Made by a program: the position numbers and the translations under genes
Part shown: positions 8,897 to 16,989 of the stretch, piece by piece
Layout of the letters: the number at the start of each line of letters is the position of its first letter
Numbering within the stretch: the stretch's first letter is position 1
Notes under the pieces: model-generated
What the model saw: the letters and a program-made list of their open reading frames with translations, nothing else
Told to the model about the DNA's origin: nothing
Database searches by the model: none
DNA from: Pseudomonadota bacterium
GTDB taxonomy: Bacteria; Myxococcota_A; UBA9160; PR03
NCBI GenBank assembly: GCA_003576805.1
Contig: QEVM01000006.1
Coordinates: 1 to 58,744 of the forward strand
Length of the DNA stretch: 58,744 nucleotides
Reading direction: 5' to 3'

Positions 8897-11299
8897 CTAG
8901 GCGGCGGTCGGCGCGGCGCGGCGCTCGCGCGCCTCGCGCAGCAGCGCGAGGATCGTCGTGGGCGAGAGCGGCGTGCGCGTGATCGTGATGCCGAAGGGGG
9001 CCAGCGCGTCCGCGACCGCGTTCACGATCGCGGCGCCCGTGACGGAGAGGCCTCCTTCGCCCATCCCCTTCATGCCGCCCTCGGTCACCGGCGACGGCGT
9101 CTCGACGTGAAGGAACTCCATCGGCGGCACTTCGGTGGACGACGGGTACAGGTAGTCGACGAGCGTGCCCGCGAGGAGCTGGCCGTTCTCGTCGTACGCG
9201 AGCTCCTCCAGCAGCGCGCCGCCGACCGCCTGCGCCAACGCGCCCGCGGTCTGGCCCTCCACGATCATCGGGTTGATCAGCACGCCGCAGTCCTCCACCG
9301 ACCACAGCTTCTCGATGCGCACGCCGCCGGTCTCGACGTCGACCTCGACCGCCGCCACCACGCAGCCATTGGGCCACACCTCGTGCGGATCGAAGGATCG
9401 CGTCGAGGTGAGCGCGGGCTCCATGTCGGGCGGCCGGCGGGCGCCGCCGAAGTACGCGACGGCGGCGATCTCCGCGATCGTCATGCGCTTGCCCGGCACG
9501 CCGCGCACCTGGGCCGCGCCGTCGCGGAACTCGACGTCCTCGGGGCTCACCTCCAGCAGGTGGCCCACGATCCTCGCCATCTTGCGACGCACTTCGGTGC
9601 CGGCGCGCATGACCGTGCCGCCGCCGATCACGGCGGCGCGGCTCGAGTGCGTCCCGAAGCCGTACGGCGCGACCGCCGTGTCGCCCATCGACACCCGGAC
9701 GTCCTCGATGCGCACGCCGAGCGTGTCGGCGGCGACCTGCGCCAGCGTCGTCTCGAGCCCCTGTCCGTGGTTGTGCAGGCCGGCGCTCACGCTCACCGAT
9801 CCGTCCGGCTCCACCGTCACCTGCGCGGCGTCGAAGATCTCGCTCGCGACGTAGCCCTGCACCTTCGCCATGTCGGAGCCCCACGCCGTCGGCTCGACGT
9901 ACGGGCTGAAGCCGATGCCGAGATGGCGGCCGGCGGCGCGCGCGGCCGCCTGGCGCGCACGGAAGCCGTCGTAGTCGCAGGCGGCGCGCGCTTTCTCGAT
10001 GCACGCGCGGTAGGTGCCGCCGTCGTAGCGCGCGCCGGTGGCGGAGACGGACGGCGCGTCGCCGATGCAGTTGCGCAGGCGCAGCTCGACGGGATCGATC
10101 GCCAGCTCGCGCGCGATGTCGTCGATCAGCGACTCGCGCGCGGTCGTGCCCGGGGTGCGGCCGACGCCGCGGTACGCGCCCGTCATGCAGCGGTTCGTGT
10201 AGGGGCAGTCGATCTGGTACGCGACGTCGCGCACGTCGTAGAGGTTGGGGAGCGCCGCGGCGGTGGTCATCGGATCGACCAGCGCGGTCCACGGGTGCGC
10301 CTGGTAGGCGCCGTTGACGCCGACGTAGCGCGCGCGGAAGGCGAGGAAGCGCCCCTCGCGCGTGCACGCGATGTCGAGGTACGAGATCACCTCCTTCGCG
10401 TGCACCGACGCCGCGAGGTGCTCGCGCCGGTCCTCGATCCACTTGACCGGCCGGCCCACCAGCTTCGAGAGCGCGGGAATCACCGCCTCTTCCTTGAACA
10501 CCTGGCACTTCAGCCCGAAGCCGCCGCCGACCGCGTCGGCGATCACGCGGATGCGGCTCTCCGGGATCCCGAGCACCGGCACGAGCAGCGAGCGCACCAG
10601 GTGCGGCGTCTGGCTCGACGTCCAGATCGTGACGGCGCCCGTCGAACGGTCGAAGTCGGCCACGACGGCGCGCGTCTCGAGCGGCGCCGGCGAGAGCCGC
10701 CCGTGGTGGAAGCGCTTCGAGAAGACGCGGTCGGCCTCGGCGAAGCGCCGTTCGACGTCGCCGCTCGCGAACTCGATGTGCGCGAAGTTGTTGTCCGGCA
10801 CGTCGTCGTGGACGAGCGGCGCGCCGGGCGCGAGCGCCGCCTCCGGATCGACGACGGCGGGCAGCGCCTCCCACTCCACCGCGATCGCGTCGCAGGCGTC
10901 CTCGGCGAGGTAGCGCGAGTCGGCGACGACGACGGCCACCGGATCGCCGACGTGGCGCGCCTTGTCGAACGGAATCGCGTGCTGCGTGAGCGGCCGCACG
11001 CCGCCGCGGCCGGCCACCGTCGAGACGAACGGGGCGAGCACCGCGGCGAGATCGCGGCCCGTGAAGACGCCGTGCACGCCGGGCAGCGCCTGCGCGGCGG
11101 AGACGTCGATCGACGCGATCCGCGCGTGGGCGTGCGGGCTGCGCAGGAAGGCGGCCTCCAGCATGCCCGGCAGGCGCACGTCGTCGGTGTAGCGCGCGCG
11201 GCCGGTGAGGAAGCGGGGGTCCTCGGTGCGCAGGATGCGCGTCCCGACGTACTGCGGCTTCTGGAGCAGCGTTCCGGTGATCTCGGGCCGGTCGGGCAT
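8897..11299 (-). CDS. xanthine/CO dehydrogenase-family molybdopterin-binding subunit
   Basis: This 800-residue large subunit has an N-terminal aldehyde-oxidase hammerhead domain (about 20-130, with RFLTGRARYTDD and FLRSPHAHARI). A molybdopterin-binding domain follows, with GGGFGLKCQ near 265, GAYRGVGRTPG near 375 and a C-terminal GEGG motif. It would hydroxylate an N-heterocycle or aldehyde at a Mo-oxo/sulfido centre. The Cys-containing loop of CO dehydrogenase (CSFR) is absent; GVGR at that position fits the general hydroxylase group. It starts 3 bases after the 2Fe-2S subunit gene. Together with the next two genes it forms a complete LSM heterotrimer. The substrate is unknown; hydantoinase neighbours suggest a nitrogen heterocycle. 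Confidence 0.94.
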   Translation of the reverse strand: MPDRPEITGTLLQKPQYVGTRILRTEDPRFLTGRARYTDDVRLPGMLEAAFLRSPHAHARIASIDVSAAQALPGVHGVFTGRDLAAVLAPFVSTVAGRGGVRPLTQHAIPFDKARHVGDPVAVVVADSRYLAEDACDAIAVEWEALPAVVDPEAALAPGAPLVHDDVPDNNFAHIEFASGDVERRFAEADRVFSKRFHHGRLSPAPLETRAVVADFDRSTGAVTIWTSSQTPHLVRSLLVPVLGIPESRIRVIADAVGGGFGLKCQVFKEEAVIPALSKLVGRPVKWIEDRREHLAASVHAKEVISYLDIACTREGRFLAFRARYVGVNGAYQAHPWTALVDPMTTAAALPNLYDVRDVAYQIDCPYTNRCMTGAYRGVGRTPGTTARESLIDDIARELAIDPVELRLRNCIGDAPSVSATGARYDGGTYRACIEKARAACDYDGFRARQAAARAAGRHLGIGFSPYVEPTAWGSDMAKVQGYVASEIFDAAQVTVEPDGSVSVSAGLHNHGQGLETTLAQVAADTLGVRIEDVRVSMGDTAVAPYGFGTHSSRAAVIGGGTVMRAGTEVRRKMARIVGHLLEVSPEDVEFRDGAAQVRGVPGKRMTIAEIAAVAYFGGARRPPDMEPALTSTRSFDPHEVWPNGCVVAAVEVDVETGGVRIEKLWSVEDCGVLINPMIVEGQTAGALAQAVGGALLEELAYDENGQLLAGTLVDYLYPSSTEVPPMEFLHVETPSPVTEGGMKGMGEGGLSVTGAAIVNAVADALAPFGITITRTPLSPTTILALLREARERRAAPTAA

Positions 11300-11302
11300 C
11301 GC

Positions 11303-11803
11303 TCACTCCGCTCCCGCCAGCTTGCGCGCCGCCCGCTGCACCGCCGCGACGATGCCGACGTAGCCGGTGCAGCGGCACACGTTGCCGGAGAGGTACTCGC
11401 GGATCTCCTGCTCCGAAGGATCGGCGTTCTCCTCGAGCAGGCTCTGTACGGCGAGCACCATGCCCGGCGTGCAGAAGCCGCACTGCAGGCCGTGCGCCTC
11501 GCGGAACGCCTGCTGGATCGGGTGCAGCGCCTCGCCGTCCGCGAGTCCCTCGATCGTCTCGATCGACGCGCCCTGCGCCTGCACCGCGAGGACGATGCAC
11601 GCGCGGATCGGCTCGCCGTCCATGCGCACCGTGCACGCGCCGCACACGCCGTGCTCGCAGCCGACGTGCGTGCCCGTCAGGCCGAGCTCGTGGCGCAGGA
11701 AGTCCACGAGCAGCGTGCGCGGCTCGGCGACCCCGGACCGCTCCAAACCGTTCACGGTCAAGGTGACGAGCCGCTTGGCGTCGCTCGGCTGCGCGGCGCT
11801 CAT
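11303..11803 (-). CDS. 2Fe-2S subunit of molybdenum hydroxylase (CoxS type)
   Basis: This 166-residue protein has both conserved clusters. The plant-ferredoxin-type cluster has Cys49, Cys54, Cys57 and Cys69 (CEHGVCGAC). The C-terminal helical cluster has Cys108, Cys111, Cys143 and Cys145 (QCGFCTPGM and CRC). It transfers electrons from the Mo subunit to the FAD subunit. The ATG at 11803 overlaps the stop of the FAD subunit gene (ATGA), so the longer in-frame extension upstream was rejected. Length and spacing are normal for the family. Confidence 0.96.
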   Translation of the reverse strand: MSAAQPSDAKRLVTLTVNGLERSGVAEPRTLLVDFLRHELGLTGTHVGCEHGVCGACTVRMDGEPIRACIVLAVQAQGASIETIEGLADGEALHPIQQAFREAHGLQCGFCTPGMVLAVQSLLEENADPSEQEIREYLSGNVCRCTGYVGIVAAVQRAARKLAGAE

Positions 11804-12681
11804 GCCGATCCTCCCGCGGCGATCGCGCCGAGCGCGCGCCGCAGCAGCACCTTCGCGAGATCGAGCCGATCGCGCGCCGACGCGTGCAGGTCCGAGGCGG
11901 GGCTGGCGTCGCCGACCGCGGCCTCGGCCGCCTCGCGCACCGCGCGCTCGTCGTCGATGCGCGCGCCGCGCAGCGCCTTCTCCGCCGCGTGCGCGCGGTA
12001 CGGCACGTCGGCCAGGTTCGCGAAGCAGATGCGCGCGCGCTCGATCGCGCCGCCCTCCGCGAGCTCGACGCTCACCGCCACCGCCGCGATCGCGAAGTCG
12101 CCGTGCCGGCGCGCGATCTCGAGGAACGCGGAGCGCGCGCGCGCGCTCGGCGCGGGGATCCGGATGGCGGCGAGCAGCTCGGTCGGCGCGAGCGCGGTGG
12201 TGAGCGTCGTCACGAAGAACTCGGACGCGCCGACCACGCGCGCGCCGGCGCCGCCGCGCAGCTCGAACTCGGCGTCGAGCGCGCTCAGCACGCAGGGGAT
12301 CTCGGCGGCGGGATCGGCGTGGGCCGCGCTGCCGCCGATCGTGCCGCGCGTGCGGATCGCCGGATGGCCGACGAAGCGCAGCGCCTGCCCGAGCAGCGGC
12401 GCGCCGGCGCGCACGGGCTCGGAGCGCTCCGCGCGCCGCTGCCGCACGAGCGCGCCGATGCGCAGCGCGCCGTTCGTCTCGACGGTCTGGAGCTCCGCGA
12501 TGCGGTTCACGTCGATCAGCACCGCGGGACGCGCGACGCGCAGGTTCAGCATCGGGATCAAACTCTGCCCGCCGGCGAGCAGCTTCGCGTCGTCGCCGTG
12601 CTCGGCGAGCAGCGCGAGCGCCTCGTCGACCGAGCGCGCTTCGCAGTAGCGGAAGCGAGGGGGCTTCACGCGCTCCAGCAT
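11800..12681 (-). CDS. FAD-binding subunit of molybdenum hydroxylase (CoxM type)
   Basis: The 293-residue product shows the FAD_binding_5 signatures AGGQSLIPMLNLR near residue 35 and TIGGSAAHADPAAE near 110, then a CO_deh_flav_C domain. It passes electrons from the 2Fe-2S clusters to the physiological acceptor. The family sequence begins at once after the ATG at 12681 (LERVKPPRFRYC), so the longer extension to 12822, which would overlap the divergent regulator, is unlikely; an ATG at 12690 is an alternative. It is the first gene of the presumed operon, and its promoter must lie in the 67-base gap shared with the MocR gene. Confidence 0.94.
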   Translation of the reverse strand: MLERVKPPRFRYCEARSVDEALALLAEHGDDAKLLAGGQSLIPMLNLRVARPAVLIDVNRIAELQTVETNGALRIGALVRQRRAERSEPVRAGAPLLGQALRFVGHPAIRTRGTIGGSAAHADPAAEIPCVLSALDAEFELRGGAGARVVGASEFFVTTLTTALAPTELLAAIRIPAPSARARSAFLEIARRHGDFAIAAVAVSVELAEGGAIERARICFANLADVPYRAHAAEKALRGARIDDERAVREAAEAAVGDASPASDLHASARDRLDLAKVLLRRALGAIAAGGSA

Positions 12682-12748
12682 GCACCACATCCTGCACCCC
12701 TCGCGTGAGCCAGAATCCAAATCGCGATGGATCCAGTAAGGTGGCCCC
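12682..12748. promoter_or_regulatory. divergent promoter/operator region of MocR regulator and hydroxylase operon
   Basis: These 67 bases separate the regulator from the operon it probably controls. They contain ATCCA at 12715-12719 and 12731-12735 in direct orientation and TGGAT at 12728-12732 in inverted orientation, overlapping as TGGATCCA. MocR-type regulators typically use a mixture of direct and inverted half-sites in such gaps. The assignment rests on layout and these short repeats only. Confidence 0.4.
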
Positions 12749-14266
12749 ATGGCGCGCAGGCCGCGGGCGGCGAGCTGGGTTCCGCAGCTCGATCGGATCG
12801 ATCTGGATGGCGATGCCGGCACGCCGCTCAGCGAGCGGATCTACCGCGCGGTGCGGGCCGCGATCCTCGAGCACCTGCTGCCGGCCGGCATGCAGCTGCC
12901 GTCGACGCGGCAGCTCGCGGCGAGCCTCGGCGTCGCGCGCAACACGGTGATCGCCGCGCAGCGGCGCCTCGCGGCGGAAGGCTACGTGGACATCGCGGCG
13001 CGCTCGGGCATGCGCGTCTCGGCGGCGCTACCCGATCCGACCGCGATCGCGCCGCCGCCGGGCGCGCTCGGGCAGCGCCGCCGCCGGCGCGCGGACCTCT
13101 CGCGCCGCGGCCGCCATCTCGCGGCCCGCGTCCAGCCGCTGGGCCGACCGTGGCCGGCGGGCGCCGCGACGGCGCCCGCGTTCCGTCCGGGCCTGCCCGC
13201 ACTCGACGAATTCCCCCGCCACCTCTGGTCGCAGCTCGCGGCGCGGCGCGCGCGCGAGCCGTCGTTCGCGTGGCTCGGCTACGAGGATCCCGCCGGCGCG
13301 CCCGCGCTGCGCGCGACGCTCGCCCGCTACCACCGCGACCAGCGCGGCGCCGATTGCAGCGCCGACCAGGTGATCGTCACGAGCGGCGCGCAGCAGGCGA
13401 TCGATCTCGCGGTGCGCGCGCTGCTCGACCCGGGCGATCGCGCGTGGGTGGAGGATCCCGGCTATCCGGGCGCCGTGGGCGCGCTGCTGGCCGGCGGCGC
13501 GCGGCTCGTGCCGGTGCCGGTCGACGACGCCGGCATCGTCGTGCGCGCGGGCATCCGCGCGGCGCCCGACGCGCGACTCGCGTACGTGACGCCGTCGCGG
13601 CAGTGGCCGCTCGGCGTGACGATGACGCTCGAGCGCCGCATCGAGCTGCTGCGCTGGGCGCGCGAGCGCGACGCCTGGATCGTCGAGGACGACTACGACA
13701 GCGGACTGCGTTACGCGGGCCGGCCGCTCGCCGCGCTGCAGTCGATCGACGCGGACGGCCGCGTGCTCTACGTCGGCACCTTCAGCAAGCTGCTCTTTCC
13801 CGGACTGCGGCTCGGCTACCTGGTCGCGCCGCCCCGGCTGGTCGAGCCGCTGCTGCGCTGGCGCTGGGTGATGGACCAGCGGCCGCACGCGCTCGATCAG
13901 CTCGCGCTCGCGTCGTTCTTCGACGAGGGCCACTTCCGCCGCCACGTGCAGCGCATGCGCGCGCTCTACGCCGAACGCCAGGCGCTGCTCGTCGGACTCG
14001 CGGGCCGCCGCCTCGCGCAGTGGATGGAGCTGCAGCCGAGCGACTGCGGTCTCGATCTCGTCGCGCGGCTCGCGCCGGGCCTCGACGACGAGCGGGTGGC
14101 GTCGCTCGCGGCGGAGCGAGGCGTCGAGCTGCGGCCGCTCTCGCGCTTCTCGCTCGGCCGGCGCCCGCGCAACGGACTCGTCCTCGGCTACGCGGCGTGC
14201 AGCGCCCGCGAGATCGAGCGCGGCGTCGCAGCGCTCGCCGACGCGCTGCGCTCGCCGCGCTCCTAG
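12749..14266 (+). CDS. MocR-type regulator (GntR HTH fused to aminotransferase-like domain)
   Basis: The 505-residue protein has an N-terminal GntR winged helix (about 25-95, with LSERIYRAVRAAI, LPSTRQLAASLGVARNTV and LAAEGYVDI). It is linked to a fold-type I aminotransferase domain (about 150-500). Lys347 in GTFSKLLFPGLRLGY is the expected PLP-binding lysine, and VEDDYDSGLRY is the cofactor-contacting Asp/Tyr region. MocR proteins sense amino-containing ligands or PLP and usually control the divergently transcribed gene. Here that gene is the first of the hydroxylase/hydantoinase operon, with a 67-base shared promoter gap. The ligand is unknown; a product of the operon is a reasonable guess. 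Confidence 0.93.
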   Translation: MARRPRAASWVPQLDRIDLDGDAGTPLSERIYRAVRAAILEHLLPAGMQLPSTRQLAASLGVARNTVIAAQRRLAAEGYVDIAARSGMRVSAALPDPTAIAPPPGALGQRRRRRADLSRRGRHLAARVQPLGRPWPAGAATAPAFRPGLPALDEFPRHLWSQLAARRAREPSFAWLGYEDPAGAPALRATLARYHRDQRGADCSADQVIVTSGAQQAIDLAVRALLDPGDRAWVEDPGYPGAVGALLAGGARLVPVPVDDAGIVVRAGIRAAPDARLAYVTPSRQWPLGVTMTLERRIELLRWARERDAWIVEDDYDSGLRYAGRPLAALQSIDADGRVLYVGTFSKLLFPGLRLGYLVAPPRLVEPLLRWRWVMDQRPHALDQLALASFFDEGHFRRHVQRMRALYAERQALLVGLAGRRLAQWMELQPSDCGLDLVARLAPGLDDERVASLAAERGVELRPLSRFSLGRRPRNGLVLGYAACSAREIERGVAALADALRSPRS

Positions 14267-14279
14267 GCGCCGCGCGACG

Positions 14280-16820
14280 TCAGCGCCGCACGCTCGTGCT
14301 CAGCGTCGTCGTCGTCGTGGTCGTCGCGACGGGCTGGAAGACCGCCGTCGTGCCGGCGACGGTGCCGGTCGGGGAGGTGGTCCCGCCCGGCTGCGACACG
14401 CGCGCGACGAAGCTCGGGCACGCGGTCGCCGGATCGTGGATCGAGAAGAGGCCGCACACCTGGCTCGACGCGTAGCCGCGGTCCTGCGCCAGGTCCGCGA
14501 GGGCGCCGAAGAAGTCGTCCTCGCGGAGCAGCCAGCCGCGCGCGTCCCAGTAGGAGAAGAGCGTCAGCAGGTCGGCTGCCGGCAGCTCCACCGCCTCGTC
14601 GTTGCGGTTCGAGTCGTTCGCGACCGCCGAGAGGAACGGCGCCGCCGTCGTGTCCCAGTGCGAGCCGTCGCCCGCCGCGGAGGTCGGGCCGTCGAACGCG
14701 TCGAGCAGCATCGTCGTCACGCGCCGCACCTGGCCCTCGAACGTCGTGGTGTCGCGCCCGTTCTCCTCGAGGCACGCCGCGCCCGCGTCGCAGTAGTGGA
14801 GGGCGCTCGCGAACGTCGAGTTCGGCGCCGCGAAGTAGTTGGTGCCGCCGACGACCTGCGCCGCGATGAAGTCGGCGAAGCCCTCGTTGATCCAGCTCGA
14901 CTCGTCGTCGGGGCCCTGGGTCGCGGTCTGCAGGATCACGTCCGTCCACGCGAACTGGAAGGCGTCGAGCCCCTGCCGCTGCAGCATCTCGCACATCACG
15001 GTGTGGCCGTACTCGTGCACGGGCACGCCGCGCGACCCGTCGTCGTTCGTGCGCAGGACGATGTCCACCGAGAACTCGAACTCGATCGCCGTGGTGGTCA
15101 GCAGGAAGGCCGGGTGCAGGATCGAGCCGAGCGCGCCGACCACGTCGGCGCCGAGCCCGAGGAGCCCGGGCATGCGCCCCATGCACGGCGCGAACGACTC
15201 GCCGGCGGCCGCGAGCTGGTCGGCCTGCGAGCCGACGAGGACGGTGATCTTGGGCATCGTCATGCCGACCACGTCGCGCAGCCACGCGCGCGCGTCGGTC
15301 ATCCCGAGCAGCGCGTTCACGTAGTCGTCGCGCACGTCGATGGCGACGCTGCGATCGCCGCTCAGGCTTCCGATCTCTTGGAGGCAGACCTTCTTCTCGA
15401 TCAAGAACTCGGTGAGCTCGGCCGTGTCGTTCTCGAGCTGCACGCACACCTTCGTCGCCACGTTCTTCGCGACCGTGAGACGGACGTGGCCGTTCGCGTC
15501 GGTCTTGCCGCGGAACATCCCGAGCCCTTGGCGCACCTCCACCTCGACGCCGGCGAGCGCGAGCTCGCTCCCGCTCCAGCCGCTCCGCATCACCTGATCG
15601 ACGCCGAAGGCGGCGTCCGTGTTGAGCACGCGGAACTGGACGTCGAGCTGCACCTCGCCCCGCACGAGCCGCTCGATGCGGCCGATCGCGCCGCGCACGG
15701 CCTGCACCGCCTCGTCGCCGAGCTCGACCACCCACTTCACGACCTTGCGGGTGAGCCAGCCGAGGATCTCCTGCCGCACCTGGCAGTAGCGGACGCCGTC
15801 CACCACGACGCAGCTCGGGATCGCGTTGAACTCGAAGCCCTGGGCGCCGAGGTAGCCGATGTCGAGCACGTGGCGGCTGACGCCGACGGGCAGCGCCGCC
15901 GCGACGGGCACCTTGCGGAACACGAGGGCGCGCACCCCGGGCGTCTGCCCGGCGGCGATCTGCTCCAGCATGCGGCTGCGCAGCTCGTTGAAGACGCTGC
16001 CCGGCACGACCGCGAAGGACCAGCGGCCGGCGGTCTTGCAGGCCTCGGGGAGCGCGCCGGCGGTGGAGGACGTGCTCGTGGTGCGCGTCGCGGTGGTGGC
16101 GACGGCCAGCGAGAGGGTGCTCGTCGCGACCGGCGCGAGGCCGCAGTCGGTCGCGATCGTCGCGCCGTCGGTCCAGACGTTCAGCTCGACCGGGAAGAGC
16201 GGCGTCGACTGCACGTGGAGCCCCATCGTGCGGAAGGCCTGCTCGGCGAGCGGGTCGCCCGGCTCGATCAGCAGGTTCATGTAGTAGAGGGCCGGCGCGT
16301 CGGCGCTGCCGGCGGCGAGCGGCTGGGTGTCGCGCCAGTCGAAGAGGCGCAGGGCGCGCGCGCTCTCGGCGGGCGTGACCGCGAGCTGCTCGAAGCCGAC
16401 GCGCCAGTCCGTCGTGGCGCAGCGCGTCCACGTCTCGTCCGGAAGACCGCCGCCGGTGATCTGCATGCGGTAGCAGTACTGCTTGCCCACGCGCAGGGCG
16501 GCGTCGCGGATCACCGCGTCGCGTCCCGCGACCAACGTCTGGAAGGGCGCGTAGGCGCCGTCCGGCGGCCGCTTCAGGAGCTGGCTCGTCCGGCCCGCCG
16601 GCGGCCGCACGCTGACCTCCATCCAGTCGTTGCCGAAGCGGCTGATGGTGATCGGCGGCAGGGGCGGCGGCGGGGGCGGAGGCGTCGTCGTGCCGCCGGT
16701 GCCGACTAGAGAGCCGGTCGGCAGGCCCAAGCTGGTCGTGTTGAAGAGCGCCGCGCTCGGCCGGGCGATCCCGAGAGCGAGGGCCAGAACGACGAACGCG
16801 AACCGGAATCGAGAGAACAT
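14280..16820 (-). CDS. secreted HExxH (gluzincin-like) metallopeptidase with fibronectin-like N-terminal region
   Basis: This 846-residue protein has a signal peptide (1-24) and a Pro-rich spacer (47-57). A region resembling a fibronectin type III domain follows (about 58-140, with YCYRMQI and a Cys pair). A carboxypeptidase-regulatory-like beta domain is suggested around 420-480. The zinc motif HEYGH is at 602-606, and SWINEGFADF supplies a Glu at 646 as the third ligand, the gluzincin arrangement. The tail is Thr-rich. It is probably an exported zinc protease, but I cannot place it in a named peptidase family. GGAGG precedes the ATG. It converges with the MocR gene 14 bases away and is divergent from the monooxygenase, with a CRP-like site between them. 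Confidence 0.75.
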   Translation of the reverse strand: MFSRFRFAFVVLALALGIARPSAALFNTTSLGLPTGSLVGTGGTTTPPPPPPPLPPITISRFGNDWMEVSVRPPAGRTSQLLKRPPDGAYAPFQTLVAGRDAVIRDAALRVGKQYCYRMQITGGGLPDETWTRCATTDWRVGFEQLAVTPAESARALRLFDWRDTQPLAAGSADAPALYYMNLLIEPGDPLAEQAFRTMGLHVQSTPLFPVELNVWTDGATIATDCGLAPVATSTLSLAVATTATRTTSTSSTAGALPEACKTAGRWSFAVVPGSVFNELRSRMLEQIAAGQTPGVRALVFRKVPVAAALPVGVSRHVLDIGYLGAQGFEFNAIPSCVVVDGVRYCQVRQEILGWLTRKVVKWVVELGDEAVQAVRGAIGRIERLVRGEVQLDVQFRVLNTDAAFGVDQVMRSGWSGSELALAGVEVEVRQGLGMFRGKTDANGHVRLTVAKNVATKVCVQLENDTAELTEFLIEKKVCLQEIGSLSGDRSVAIDVRDDYVNALLGMTDARAWLRDVVGMTMPKITVLVGSQADQLAAAGESFAPCMGRMPGLLGLGADVVGALGSILHPAFLLTTTAIEFEFSVDIVLRTNDDGSRGVPVHEYGHTVMCEMLQRQGLDAFQFAWTDVILQTATQGPDDESSWINEGFADFIAAQVVGGTNYFAAPNSTFASALHYCDAGAACLEENGRDTTTFEGQVRRVTTMLLDAFDGPTSAAGDGSHWDTTAAPFLSAVANDSNRNDEAVELPAADLLTLFSYWDARGWLLREDDFFGALADLAQDRGYASSQVCGLFSIHDPATACPSFVARVSQPGGTTSPTGTVAGTTAVFQPVATTTTTTTLSTSVRR

Positions 16821-16872
16821 GACGACCTCCGTTTGTCTGGAGGCAGTCTCGTCCCGACCCGGGGCGGCCCGC

Positions 16873-16888
16873 TGTGAGCCTGCTCATA
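16873..16888. promoter_or_regulatory. CRP/FNR-type palindrome, second copy
   Basis: TGTGAGCCTGCTCATA matches TGTGA-N6-TCACA with one mismatch. It repeats the flanks and spacer pattern of the site at 599-614. It lies 53-68 bases upstream of the metallopeptidase start (16820, minus strand) and about 100 bases upstream of the monooxygenase start (16990, plus strand), inside a genuine divergent intergenic region. Confidence 0.45.
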
Positions 16889-16989
16889 CGGGGGAGAGCG
16901 GCGTCACACGCGCGCGTCGGCGAATCCACCGGCCGCACGTCGCGCGGCGGCCTGCGGTAGCGTGCCGCAACGGACCAGGAGGCCGCAGC

